Assembly (NCBI RefSeq): GCF_002775205.1
Contig: NC_036447.1
Span: 8,234,501 to 8,298,500, forward strand
Origin: Xiphophorus maculatus
Lineage: Eukaryota; Chordata; Actinopteri; Cyprinodontiformes; Poeciliidae
Reading direction: 5' to 3'
Length of the DNA: 64,000 bases
A program made the position numbers and the translations under genes. Below, piece by piece: positions 40,601 through 48,600 of the stretch (positions are counted from its first letter, which is position 1; every line of letters begins with the position of its first letter). The notes under the pieces are model-generated. The model made no database searches and was not told the DNA's origin. It saw nothing but the letters and a program-made list of their open reading frames with translations.

Positions 40601-40928
40601 GCTAAACATGAACTTGACGTGACTCAATTGATTTATTGAGTAATAAAGATCTTTTAACCTTGGTAATAACATTTTTTACTTGTACCAGCTGCAGCCTGAC
40701 TTAAATATTAAAGCTAATTGGTAGATAACAGCTGTTCAAATTAATGTAGCAGTTTCTACTTGCAGCAAATTTGATAAATGTGCACAACGGCAGCTGTAAA
40801 AACTACATTTCAAGCTCACCAATTTGTCGTCTTCTTTTAGTCTTTTCCGGGCCTCCGTCCAAAATGTACGTAAGTTTTTCGACGTCAAACGAAGCATTTT
40901 GACGTTCTCGTGTGATATCAGGATTCAT
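22678..40928 (-). CDS. acox1: Peroxisomal acyl-CoA oxidase 1, complete, 14 exon positions
   Basis: First, rate-limiting step of peroxisomal beta-oxidation: FAD-dependent oxidation of straight-chain acyl-CoA to trans-2-enoyl-CoA with release of H2O2. Coding exons in order: 40820-40928, 39092-39251, then 36527-36687 or 35346-35506, 32651-32758, 32420-32539, 32216-32331, 31291-31460, 30069-30231, 29124-29314, 27415-27594, 25197-25302, 24171-24314, 23255-23461, 22678-22728. All borders are GT/AG and the phases fit; the joined frame is 661 residues against 660 in human. Start MNPDITRER matches the family. FAD-contact Thr139 lies in GTYAQTE, Gly178 in WWPGG, and the catalytic Glu421 in YEGENT, all at the rat/human numbering. 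The protein ends in SKL, a type-1 peroxisomal targeting signal. Head-to-head with ten1. Identification is near certain; individual splice borders were placed by eye from phase and homology. Confidence 0.97.
22855..23220. repeat. Palindromic GAATTCTGAG array in acox1 last intron
   Basis: Many variants of AGAATTCTGAGAAA and its complement, each centred on the self-complementary GAATTC. It fills most of the 526-bp intron between exons 13 and 14. Confidence 0.75.
23887..23923. repeat. Perfect 16-bp hairpin
   Basis: Arm GATATTTGCAGCGTTG (23887-23902), 5-nt loop AGTAA, exact complement at 23908-23923. In acox1 intron 12, ten bases from a second hairpin. Confidence 0.9.
23933..23968. repeat. Perfect 14-bp hairpin
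   Basis: Arm ATTTGTGCTGATAT (23933-23946), 8-nt loop, exact complement at 23955-23968. Neighbour of the hairpin at 23887. Confidence 0.9.
24600..25160 (-). mobile_element. LINE 3' fragment with end of reverse-transcriptase frame
   Basis: Minus strand encodes [29 protein letters not shown] and [19 protein letters not shown], the C-terminal tail typical of L2-like non-LTR retrotransposon ORF2, then the tail AAATGTAATGTTTCATT and GCTGAAATGTGTGATACAGA. 5'-truncated. It starts within about 40 bp of the acox1 exon 11 splice donor, and its frame is the same as that of exon 11. Confidence 0.8.
26179..26224. repeat. Perfect 19-bp hairpin in acox1 intron 10
   Basis: Arm AAACAAGCAGGATAAATGC (26179-26197), loop TTATTTCT, exact complement at 26206-26224. 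Confidence 0.9.
27775..28590. repeat. Palindromic GAATTCTGAG array in acox1 intron 9
   Basis: About 800 bp of units such as AATTCTGAGAAAAA, TCAGAATTCTGA and AAAGTCAGAATT on both strands; same family as 22855-23220. Located between exons 10 (27594) and 9 (29124). Confidence 0.75.
30490..30905 (-). repeat. Dispersed repeat R2 in acox1 intron 7
   Basis: Reverse R2: GCTGCTGGCTAGTCTGAAGG, CAAAGCAACTCCAGGTGTG and TGATGAGGAAATAACATTAT, matching 11410-11850. Confidence 0.55.
31748..31905 (+). repeat. CAGGGGTCTCAAACTCC transposon fragment
   Basis: Starts CAGGGGTCTCAAACTCCAGT and runs through CTGCTGCACCACCTGAACAG and GGTCATTAAGACTCTGG, a very common fish non-autonomous DNA transposon (from memory). 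The far end is lost. In acox1 intron 6. Confidence 0.6.
32822..33282. mobile_element. hAT-type element in acox1 intron 3
   Basis: 461 bp with inverted termini TAGGGATGCACGATATT and AATATCGTGCATCCCTA. Flanks TGGAACAT and TGTAATAT agree at 6 of 8 positions, fitting an old 8-bp target duplication. No coding capacity. Confidence 0.75.
33300..34268. other. acox1 intron 3 sequence without named content
   Basis: AT-rich. A short hAT-like start AGGGGGTCTGCAACCTG at about 33779 is the only repeat sign; no exon between the two exon 3 copies and exon 4 was seen. Confidence 0.45.
34277..35093. mobile_element. hAT-type element with nested fold-back element
   Basis: Inverted termini TAGAGATGCACTGATCCA and TTGGTGCATCTCTA, flanked by ATTTTAAT and ATTGTAAT (7 of 8). 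The inner 400 bp (34592-34991) is a separate palindromic element. A related, rearranged copy in reverse lies around 51120-51850. Confidence 0.75.
34592..34991. mobile_element. Fold-back element F, copy 1
   Basis: Nearly its whole length is an imperfect palindrome: outer ends ACACTGCAAAAACACAAAAT and ATTTTGTGTTTTTGTAGTGT, inner pairs such as CAAGTATTTTTAGT / ACTAAAAATACTTG and AGTAGGAGCTTG / CAAGCTCCTA. Could form a stem of almost 200 bp. No coding capacity. Other copies at 54376-54788 and 63226-63620. Confidence 0.8.
35346..35506 (-). CDS. acox1: acox1 alternative exon 3, form a (ACOX1a-like)
   Basis: 161-bp exon with acceptor CCTAG and donor GTAAAA, entering with two bases carried over from exon 2 and leaving one base for exon 4. 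It encodes [18 protein letters not shown] and, after the middle of the exon, [26 protein letters not shown] sequence, closest to the human ACOX1a form as I remember it. An inner AG at 35489-35490 would give a 143-bp exon in the same frame, but the longer form matches both the length of the twin exon and the human residues before the RP-PLD motif. It contributes the end of the N-terminal helical domain and FAD-contact Thr139. Confidence 0.93.
36527..36687 (-). CDS. acox1: acox1 alternative exon 3, form b (ACOX1b-like)
   Basis: 161-bp exon 1.0 kb upstream (in gene direction) of form a, with acceptor ATCCAG, donor GTCAGT and the same entry and exit phases. It encodes [20 protein letters not shown], then a diverged middle, then [13 protein letters not shown], keeping Thr139. 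The pattern [14 protein letters not shown] resembles human exon 3 of ACOX1b (EPVGLNYSMFIPTL type, from memory). Using both exon 3 copies, or neither, breaks the reading frame, so the two should be mutually exclusive. In vertebrates the two forms are known to differ in chain-length preference; that this holds here is inference. Confidence 0.92.
37091..37845. mobile_element. R3 element, hAT-type, in acox1 intron 2
   Basis: Termini TAGGAGTGGGC and GCCCACCTCTA, flanked by TTCTGTAA (37083-37090) and TTCTGTAC (37846-37853), 7 of 8 matching. A younger hAT element is inserted at 37449-37729. Confidence 0.78.
37449..37729. mobile_element. hAT-type element nested in R3, perfect target duplication
   Basis: 281 bp with inverted ends (AGTTTTCCCCAG / CTGGGGGAAACCCT and inner AAGCCTGG / CCAGGCTT). 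Flanked by perfect 8-bp TTTATGCA at 37441-37448 and 37730-37737. Non-coding. Confidence 0.85.
38462..38888 (+). repeat. Dispersed repeat R1 in acox1 intron 2
   Basis: Left AATAAATCAATTAATCACATG, body ATGTCTTCCAGCTCCAGTGT, right GTTCAGCAAAATATGTTATC and ATGACAGACCTA. Holds a local perfect hairpin TTTTTTTAAGGACA / TGTCCTTAAAAAAA at 38613-38642. Confidence 0.6.
39300..40810. other. acox1 intron 1
   Basis: AT-rich first intron (39252-40819). No exon, RNA gene or clear repeat was seen. The open frame at 40078-40263 is low-complexity Lys/Asn/Phe and not convincing. Confidence 0.55.
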
Positions 40929-41152
40929 GGCTCTGCGAATTGAGCGAAAGCCTCGTCTTTACAGGCGAAAAATGAGCTAAAAAGTGTCGAATAATAAGTG
41001 GAGGTACTCCGGTAACCTGCTGGACCTGGTTAGTGTCTCTACTGCGCAGCCGCAGAGAGGTGGGAACGGTTACGTATGGTTACGTGACACACATCCCGGA
41101 AGTGTTTTCCCGAGAGCTCTGTGATAGGTTAACTTCTTTACAGTTAATAAAC
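40929..41152. promoter_or_regulatory. Shared acox1/ten1 head-to-head promoter
   Basis: Only 224 bp separate the acox1 start codon (minus) and the ten1 start codon (plus). The interval is locally GC- and CpG-richer than its surroundings, lacks a TATA box, and contains a good ETS-family site CCGGAAGTG at 41096-41104, an NRF1-half-like CTGCGCAGC at about 41042-41050 and two TACGT cores (TTACGTATG, TTACGTGAC) near 41070-41087. This is the usual make-up of a bidirectional housekeeping promoter. Both 5' UTRs must lie inside or overlap here. No clear DR1 (PPAR/RXR) element was seen in this stretch. Factor binding is inferred from motifs only. Confidence 0.75.
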
Positions 41153-42828
41153 ATGTCGATGCTTCCTCCAACCGCAGTGTTTCGCCTTCCTTGGGAAGTA
41201 GACTCAATGACAGAAGGAGAATCAGTGCGGACATTTGGCAGGTCGGGATTTAAGTATCGGTTCTGACCCATAAGTTCTAACCCTGTAGAGCCCCAGGATG
41301 GTTGACTAAAATCAGTCAGAGTCTACCTGGGTTGGCTGCAGGGCAAATGTCCAACATTATATCTTGATGTATTGCTTTTATTTATTTATAATTTGAAATT
41401 GTTGCCTTTCCAGACTTGTTTGCTATCAGCCGGATGAATCCAGAGCCACCCTGACAGCCCAGCATGCTTCCAAAGAACACCGTGTGTTTGTCCAAACCCA
41501 GTTTGTTGAGCCATTTAACCCAATAATTGGAGCCCAGTACCTGGTTCTGGGTGAGACAGAAATGTATGAAGGTAAAAGATCCCTCTGTGATTTCTCTTGG
41601 AGTTTTCATTTAGTTTAGCTTCTCTGATGCTCTTATTAAAGAAGCTGGTTATGACCGAGAGATACAAAGTTGTTGGCACACTGAAAAATGTAGTCATTGG
41701 GATGATAATGGAGTGAATTTAGCACTAAGTCATAACTACACTGGTCCTAATAAGGAAGAACTCAATTAGCTGCATGATAAATTAAAATAAGCTTGATAGT
41801 TTTCATTCTGATAATTCATATTTTTGAAGACAAATTTTGTTTACAGATATCATAATCCTTTTTTTATGATTTAAGTTGTAAGTGGTTTTTATTTATTGTT
41901 TTTGGTTGTGAAATATCCAAATACACTTAAATGCTAAGTGTTCTTTACAAAAAGTGTCTTGGTCTTTGATCGGGCAAACTCTCAAAGACCAATAATAATA
42001 TAATAATTTTTATATATTGAAAATTGTCTCAAACAATATTGTCACTTATTGCGACAATTATCGTTATTTGTTATTGTGACAGACCAATCAAAGTACTTTA
42101 CCTGAGAGCCACATAATCACACAATTGAACTCGCATTCATACAGATAAGCCCAAACGTTTGCAGATTTATGCTTAAATTAATCTTTTTATTATACCGACA
42201 GCTTTCTTTTGACTGGAAATCGATGGTTTTGGAGTGGTCCAGACATCCTGTACTTTAATCTGTTAAGAGAGTCACATTGACCTGTGCCAAGAGGAAGCTG
42301 AAATTGAACCCACAATCTTGGGATACCAACATAACCACTCTTCTCTAATGCTTCTGCTAACACTGCACATGTAAAAAAAGAAATAAATAAGTAAATAATT
42401 TTTCATAGCATCTTCCACAAATATCAACATCTCATAGAAGAAAATGTATCAGTTCACTTTATTTCAAAATGTTGTCTTTCTTTAAAAAGATGGCTCTTGA
42501 AACATAACAAATGTTCGTTAGTAGATATTTTTCAGAAATTATAAGAAGTCTTTTTCAAAACATCATGTGATATTTGCAGTTCTAAACAAGTTTCATTTAG
42601 CTGGACTGAGGGGAAAATGGCTCTTTGAATCATAAGTTTTGAAAACTCTGACCCATCCACATCCGTTTGTCTGCAGGTGTTGGTGTGATGGTTCGCGCCC
42701 GTGTGCTGAACTGTGTTGACGGCGTAAACACTGCACTTCTGCAGAAGGCTATCACTGAGCAGAGGAGCTTCTTCGCAGAGAGGGAGTGCAAACAGGGGGA
42801 GGTTACACAACCACAAGATGTAACTTGA
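41153..42828 (+). CDS. ten1: TEN1, CST telomere-capping complex subunit
   Basis: Small OB-fold protein that with CTC1 and STN1 forms the CST complex, which binds single-stranded telomeric DNA, limits telomerase and helps C-strand fill-in. Exons 41153-41241, 41414-41571 and 42677-42828, with GT/AG borders and consistent phases, give 132 residues (human 123). MSMLPPTAVFRLPWEVDS then SVRTFGR matches the human N-terminus MMLPKP..YYLPWEV..LRTFGR; exon 2 has ATLTAQHAS, FVQTQFVEPF and IGAQYLVLGE; exon 3 has VRARVLNCVDGVN and LLQKAITEQR. The ATG at 41159 is an equally plausible start two codons on. The frame is also open upstream to an ATG at 41033, but nothing there resembles the family. Lies head-to-head with acox1. 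Confidence 0.95.
41755..42087 (+). repeat. Dispersed repeat R1 in ten1 intron 2
   Basis: Begins near CATGATAAATTAAAATAAGC and ends TTATTTGTTATTGTGACAGACC. Diverged from the other copies. Confidence 0.5.
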
Positions 42829-43123
42829 TAAAGGTCTTCATGCTGTAATGCTAGGAGGCCAACAGCAATGTTCAGAGACTTTTGTACCCATATTATCTTT
42901 ATCAGTTACTTTGGGACAATGAAGCTAAGAGTCAGTCTAGTTCCCAGAATATATATCGGGTCCATATGTTGTATTTTTTGTCAATTTTTGAGGTTTATGA
43001 TTGTTTGTAGCAGATTTTTGTGCTAATTCTACTTGAGGTTGTGATTTCACAGCTTGTGAACAAATGTTATGCCAAAGTTCATATACAAGTAGCAGATTCA
43101 CATACCACCATTATGTGGATGAC

Positions 43124-43129
43124 AATAAA
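43124..43129 (+). terminator. ten1: Candidate ten1 polyadenylation signal
   Basis: AATAAA about 300 nt after the ten1 stop codon, on the right strand. Another A-rich AATAAAA lies near 43172. Choice between them cannot be made without transcript data. Confidence 0.45.
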
Positions 43130-43139
43130 CTAGGAATAT

Positions 43140-45560
43140 TTTCTACTGTCAAAATCTGGTATATTTCTGTATATATTTGTAATAAAAATAATATCCTGGT
43201 TAAATGAAATGAAACATTATAATAATGGGTGATGTCTTATTCTGGAATATGCTTCTCTTGTATTGTTAAGGAAATTATTCTTGCATGGTGAACGCTGCTT
43301 CTTATGAGTTGTGGTCTGTTCGTATGGCCATCTATGCTTGCAGCTGAAACGACTTGAAGCTCACACTTACAATTTGGTTTCAGAAGAGGATCACACATTT
43401 AAATGGACCTGCTAAAAGAAACACAAACTACAGGATCTGGTAAAAAAAAAAGAAGCTAAAGACAAAATAATGCATCAAACCTTTGTGGAAACTCATGAGG
43501 ACAACAGTTTGATGGATAAAGCAGTATACTAGATAGTGGTAGAAACAGAAGATATTGTCAAAATTCAGACAGAAAATGTCCACTAAAATGAAGGAGATGT
43601 AACACTTCAAAAATGTGTCCCATTAGTGATTACTGTGTATTTTAAAATGGTCGTGTCAAGGGTATTTTCTTAGTATTTAACTTTAAAATGGTTAGAATTT
43701 CTTCTGAGTACCATCGAAGACAGCCAAAATACCAACAGGAGTTATTGTACCTCAATTTAGAAAACCAGGGCTTTAAAGGAACAGTGCAGCTTGATGTCAT
43801 CTGCATAGATATGACAGTAATGATCTTTAAATCTGTTTATCATCTGCACCTATACGGATTGTTCTGTTTCTACGAACCTGCAAGGAAAAGCAAGTTTTGA
43901 CAATAGATGAATGGATGCATTTAGCAGAACACTCATAATAAAAAGTGAAGAGTCAAATGCTTTTTAACCATCATAAGTTAATTTTAATCATATCTGATTC
44001 TTCATAAAATATCTAACAATTTCAAGTTTTAAGTGAAGAATTAACACAGAATCAAATCAGTCTATAATATTATGCACCGATATCCCCAATAACACAGCAA
44101 TATTCACAATAAACAGTATTGATGCTGCATTGGTCACTTTATTTTGATCCAAAAGGCATCAAACAACAAATATTCCTATGTATGACTCTTGGCTAAACAA
44201 ATGCAACTCAACAGCAATCATCCTGGCAACTTGACAAACAGTTTTATACTATATGTCTTCTCCTGAGTTAATATGTATATGTAGTAGAAGCTACATATCT
44301 ATGTAGTAGAAGCAGCAGAATACATAATATATTTTATTACCAAGCTAAGAAAACAACCTCTAGTAGTAAACATAAATTAGTTGTGTATAGTGTAAGAAAA
44401 GAGAATAGCTTAATAACAGTCAATAGCCTACTCAGACCGTGGCCCAACTCAGAATGTCGGCACACTCAGTTGTTGGCATTCACAATTTAATTTTCAGGCC
44501 TCATAAAGAAAACAACAGGCTCAGTTAAGCTAGCAAACAATACAAGCCACAGTCAAAACCAATCTACCAGGTTTTAACAGCAGAAGCAGAAATAAAACCT
44601 AAAATAATTGTACTAAACAACAGCAGCAGCAGTTACACACGCCCCAACCCACCAAGCCAAGCACAGGTGCAAACTACATTTATGGCATCCTTCAATTGTT
44701 TAATGTTTTGGTATATTATCTCCCACAAATTATCTAAGCTTTTTACTATGCATGGAAACAATCAGTGATGGTCCGGATTCTGGTTTGACTGTGCTTCTCA
44801 ACATGCAACATGCTCATGGCAGCTACACCTGTTTAAAGTAACCCAATCTCGCAAACACAACCACTAGAATAAATCCACAAACAAAAGTTTCAGGACCTCC
44901 ATTTCCAGATATTTTGAAGCTTATATGCAAGCTCATATTCAACTGGTTAATAACTCAACTGGTTAATAATCCAGATGCCACAGGGCATAACTATTACATT
45001 GCAAACGCATTGTAATACAATAATCTCCAACAAACATGAGTGTCATTAGCTTTTTGTTATCAATGAAAATGATCTTATTCTAGCCAACTCTGGCACAGTT
45101 AAATAATATGTTGATTAATGTGCAGTGTCCCTTGACAAATTAATAAATTTGAAAAGCCTTAGTCATTTTTCATTGCCTTGTTTCATAGACTCACCCAGCA
45201 AACCTTACTAACTGACAGGAACATAAACTTTACAATGCATTTGGTCATGTATTTTATGTAGTAACTCTATCTTCATTCTTTGTTAGAAATGGATCCTTAA
45301 GTTGTACACCTTCAATATGCTCTTTTTCAAACTGTAAGCAACTGCATGTCCACACACAATAAATGCACAGACTCCTTGACCCGTTGCAGCAATCATTGTG
45401 GCCTTGGATGAGTTTATTTTTTCTTAACTCTAAATTCAATTCCAAACATTTTTAGGGTCCTAAATTTTCAATGTCGTTCACCTACTGAGTCAGGAGAGCC
45501 ACTGAGTCTCCTCACAAGCCAAACATCAGGAGACTTCCCAGTTAAAGCCTGACCTCCTGA
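43140..45560. other. Spacer between ten1 and evpl, no gene seen
   Basis: About 2.4 kb. No kinase motif of CDK3 (such as the PSTAIRE helix or HRDL loop) is readable in any frame. AT-rich throughout; no repeat borders recognised. Confidence 0.6.
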
Positions 45561-45564
45561 TTAA

Positions 45565-45570
45565 TTTATT
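45565..45570 (-). terminator. evpl: Candidate evpl polyadenylation signal
   Basis: AATAAA on the minus strand, 59 nt after the envoplakin stop codon; a second lies at about 45413-45418. Either would give a short 3' UTR. Confidence 0.45.
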
Positions 45571-45628
45571 CCCCCTCTTCTCTTCTCCTAGTGATATCAG
45601 ATAGTTATGGTGTTAACTGCAAGTGAAT

Positions 45629-48600
45629 CTAGAGATTAAAATATCTTGAAGAGCAGTATGTTGGAGAATAGCTTGGCTCTTTGGAGGAGGCAGGTAGCAT
45701 TGGTAAGCCAGACGCTGTGTCTTTCCTACAGCGATCCAGAGCTTGCTTGTAGTTGATCTTCTCCTTTGTGATAGGGTCAATGATATCTCTGACATAGTGT
45801 TCGCCGGTTTGTAGATCCTTTTTTGTTGTACTGTCAATCTTTTTAGATTCAATGGCATCCAATAAGCTAACTCTACGACCAGTGGCAGGATCTACCAGCC
45901 CCCCAGTCAGGTGTTGTGCCTCCATGTATCGAATTGCTGACTCTTTTGGCATCCAGCCTTTCTGAACAGCTTCTCCCACAGACAAACACTCTTTGGTCAT
46001 GGGGTCTTCAACTCCAGTGAAAGCTTTCTCTGCATTAAGCAGCCGTTGAACTTGGCTGTCCTCGATAAGGCCTCGTTGTGCCGCCTTGTGAACTTTGCAT
46101 CTTTCTTTGTTGCTGATGTCAGTGATGCCACCTGTTGCTGCTTGAGCCTCCAGCAGTCTTTGGGCAGTGGTAGGGTCGATCAGTTTGCGCAAGGTGGCAT
46201 TGCGGATTGTAAAGCAGGTGTCTGTATATGTATCCATTATTCCAGCAATTGGCTGTGTTTCCGTAGCAGTGGTAAGGTCTAATGATGGAGATTTTGCAGA
46301 TGAATTTGGTGTTTGGGTGACTGAGGTGAATTTGGGTTGCTTGGTTTTGTCACCTGCAACAAGAAGGGCAAATTCTGAGATAGGAAGTTTGCCTTGTTTG
46401 TATTGTTGCAGATCATCTTTTGTTAGCCTTCCTTCCTTGATAGCATCTTTGATAGAGTACTGCTTTCCACTCTTGCGATCCAGCAGCACAGATGTTTCTC
46501 CGTCAGGACCCTTGGACGTTATCTCTTCCCAGTCACATTCTAGTTCCTGCAGATCAATGTACTGCTGGCGATCAATGAGGCCCCCAAGGTAGGCATCATA
46601 AGGAGACATGTTTTTACCAGTATCTGGATCCAAAATGGTGACTTTGGTCGAGACATTGGTTTCTTTGGTCCTTGTCTCTGCCTGTCCCTCTTTCTGCAGG
46701 TACATCAGAATCTCACGAATTGTGCTGTCTCGTTCATGAATCTTATCTTTCTCGTCCAAGATCTGTCTCTCCAGTCGCTGGACATCTGACTCCATCTTAA
46801 CGCTCTTCTGCCTGTTCATCTGTGTTCTTTCAGTCATCAATCGACTTCGCTGCTGGAAAGAGAGATGAATGTTGTGTTTCTTTGCTTCAAGAGTTCGGAG
46901 TTCTTGGGTGAGGTTGTCATTTTCCCTTACTAGAGTATCTTTGTTGAAACTAAGAGATGTCTCTTCTCTTGAATTGTTAGATTTGGTGCTCCTCAAAATG
47001 CTAATTTTGTCATAGAGACGCCTGATTTCATCCTCCAAGTCTTGTCTGGCAAATTTGTTCTGAGACACCTGCTCCCTCAGACGGCGTCGCTCAGCTTCAA
47101 CAGCCTGATCTTTCTCCACACGAACAACCTCCTTATACACTGTCTTTTCACCTGACTTCTCTTTCTGCAGAATCTCAAGCTTTAATTTGACATTGCGGAT
47201 TTCCCTCTGGATACGTAGGATATCATGGGTTTCCTTGTCCATGTCAAACTGCAAACCATTTGTCATCCTTTCCAGTTTTGGATCTCTTTCAACCTTCAGC
47301 ACTTCCTCAACTACTATGCTCTCCTCAACAGGAAGTGGGGCATTTTCCAATTGTGTGATGCGTAGTCGGATCTCTCTAAGTTCAGATTCAGCTTGAATCC
47401 TTTTTTGGTGCTCATCACTCTCTCTTATGATGCGCTCCTTGTCTTCCAACTTTGTTCTTAGTTGCTGTAACTCCAGCTTCATCTGACGGCGACTCGTTAC
47501 GACTTCATCAAGCCTCCTACTGAGTCTGTCATGTTCCAGTGTTTGCCTTGGGTCCTTCTGAAGGTGTACAACCTCCTGGACAATCAGTTTCTGTTCTGGT
47601 TTCTGTCTTTCCAAAAGAAGGTATTTGTGTTGGAGGTCAAAAACCATCTCCTCAATATTTCGCCTCAACTGTGCTTCTTCCCGCACACTCCTGCGCAAAC
47701 GATCAGCTTCCTTCTCCAGTAGTGGATCAGACTCATATTTAATTAAGTCCCTGGAGACAAACTGGGTCTCTATCTTGGACATTTCTGCCTTCCTTTCATC
47801 TCTTTCTTTTCGCAGCTGTCTAACCTGGTCTTCAAGAGAGGTACACTGGCTGTTCAGATGGTTCACCTGATCATTTAACCTCTGGATCTCTCGCTCGTTT
47901 TCAGGGCTTCTTTCTTCTTTCACCACCTCTTGGAGAACTTCTTTGAATTCTACTTTGGGTTTCTCTGAACGAAGGGCATTCATGTCAGAGGTGACCTGCA
48001 TAATCACCTTTTCTAGATCAGTATTCTGCATATTTATTTCCTGTATTTCTTTGCGGAGGTGCTCAATTTCCATCTCTGTATTTGGGTCTATTAGGTAGAT
48101 CTCATTTACAACTTCTTTCACCTCAAAACTTGGCCTCTGGGCTTGAATTTCTCTGTAGCGCTTCTGCAGCTCCATCACTTCTTGAGCCAAATGGCTGTTT
48201 TCAGATCTCTCTTCCTCCATGCTCGTTTGGAGCTTGTTGAATTCTGCGATAAGTTCAGGGTTTTGTTCAATCTTTTCCACCTTTCTAGCGATGTCTTTAG
48301 ACTGGATGTTGGGAATCAGCTTCTCAAGGGTATTAATCTGATTTCTTGTCTGGAAGATTTCATCATTGAGGATCCTGCATTTGTTTTTCTCATCAGAAAT
48401 TTCAGTCTCAAATGTTTTAAATGCTTTCAAAATCTCTAGATCTTGTTCTGATTTACCCGCTTCCTTCTTATCCTCTCTCTCTTTCAGGGGCGGTTGAATA
48501 TGCTGGAGAATTGCGATTTCTTTCTTCATTTGGGCTTGCTCTCGTTCCTTCATTTGGGTTTCATGTCTTGTCCTTGCGATCTCATTTCGCATGTTGGCAG

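Noticed and set aside
41033..41152. Upstream in-frame extension of ten1
   Set aside because: Open but unlike any TEN1 N-terminus; it is the shared promoter and leader.
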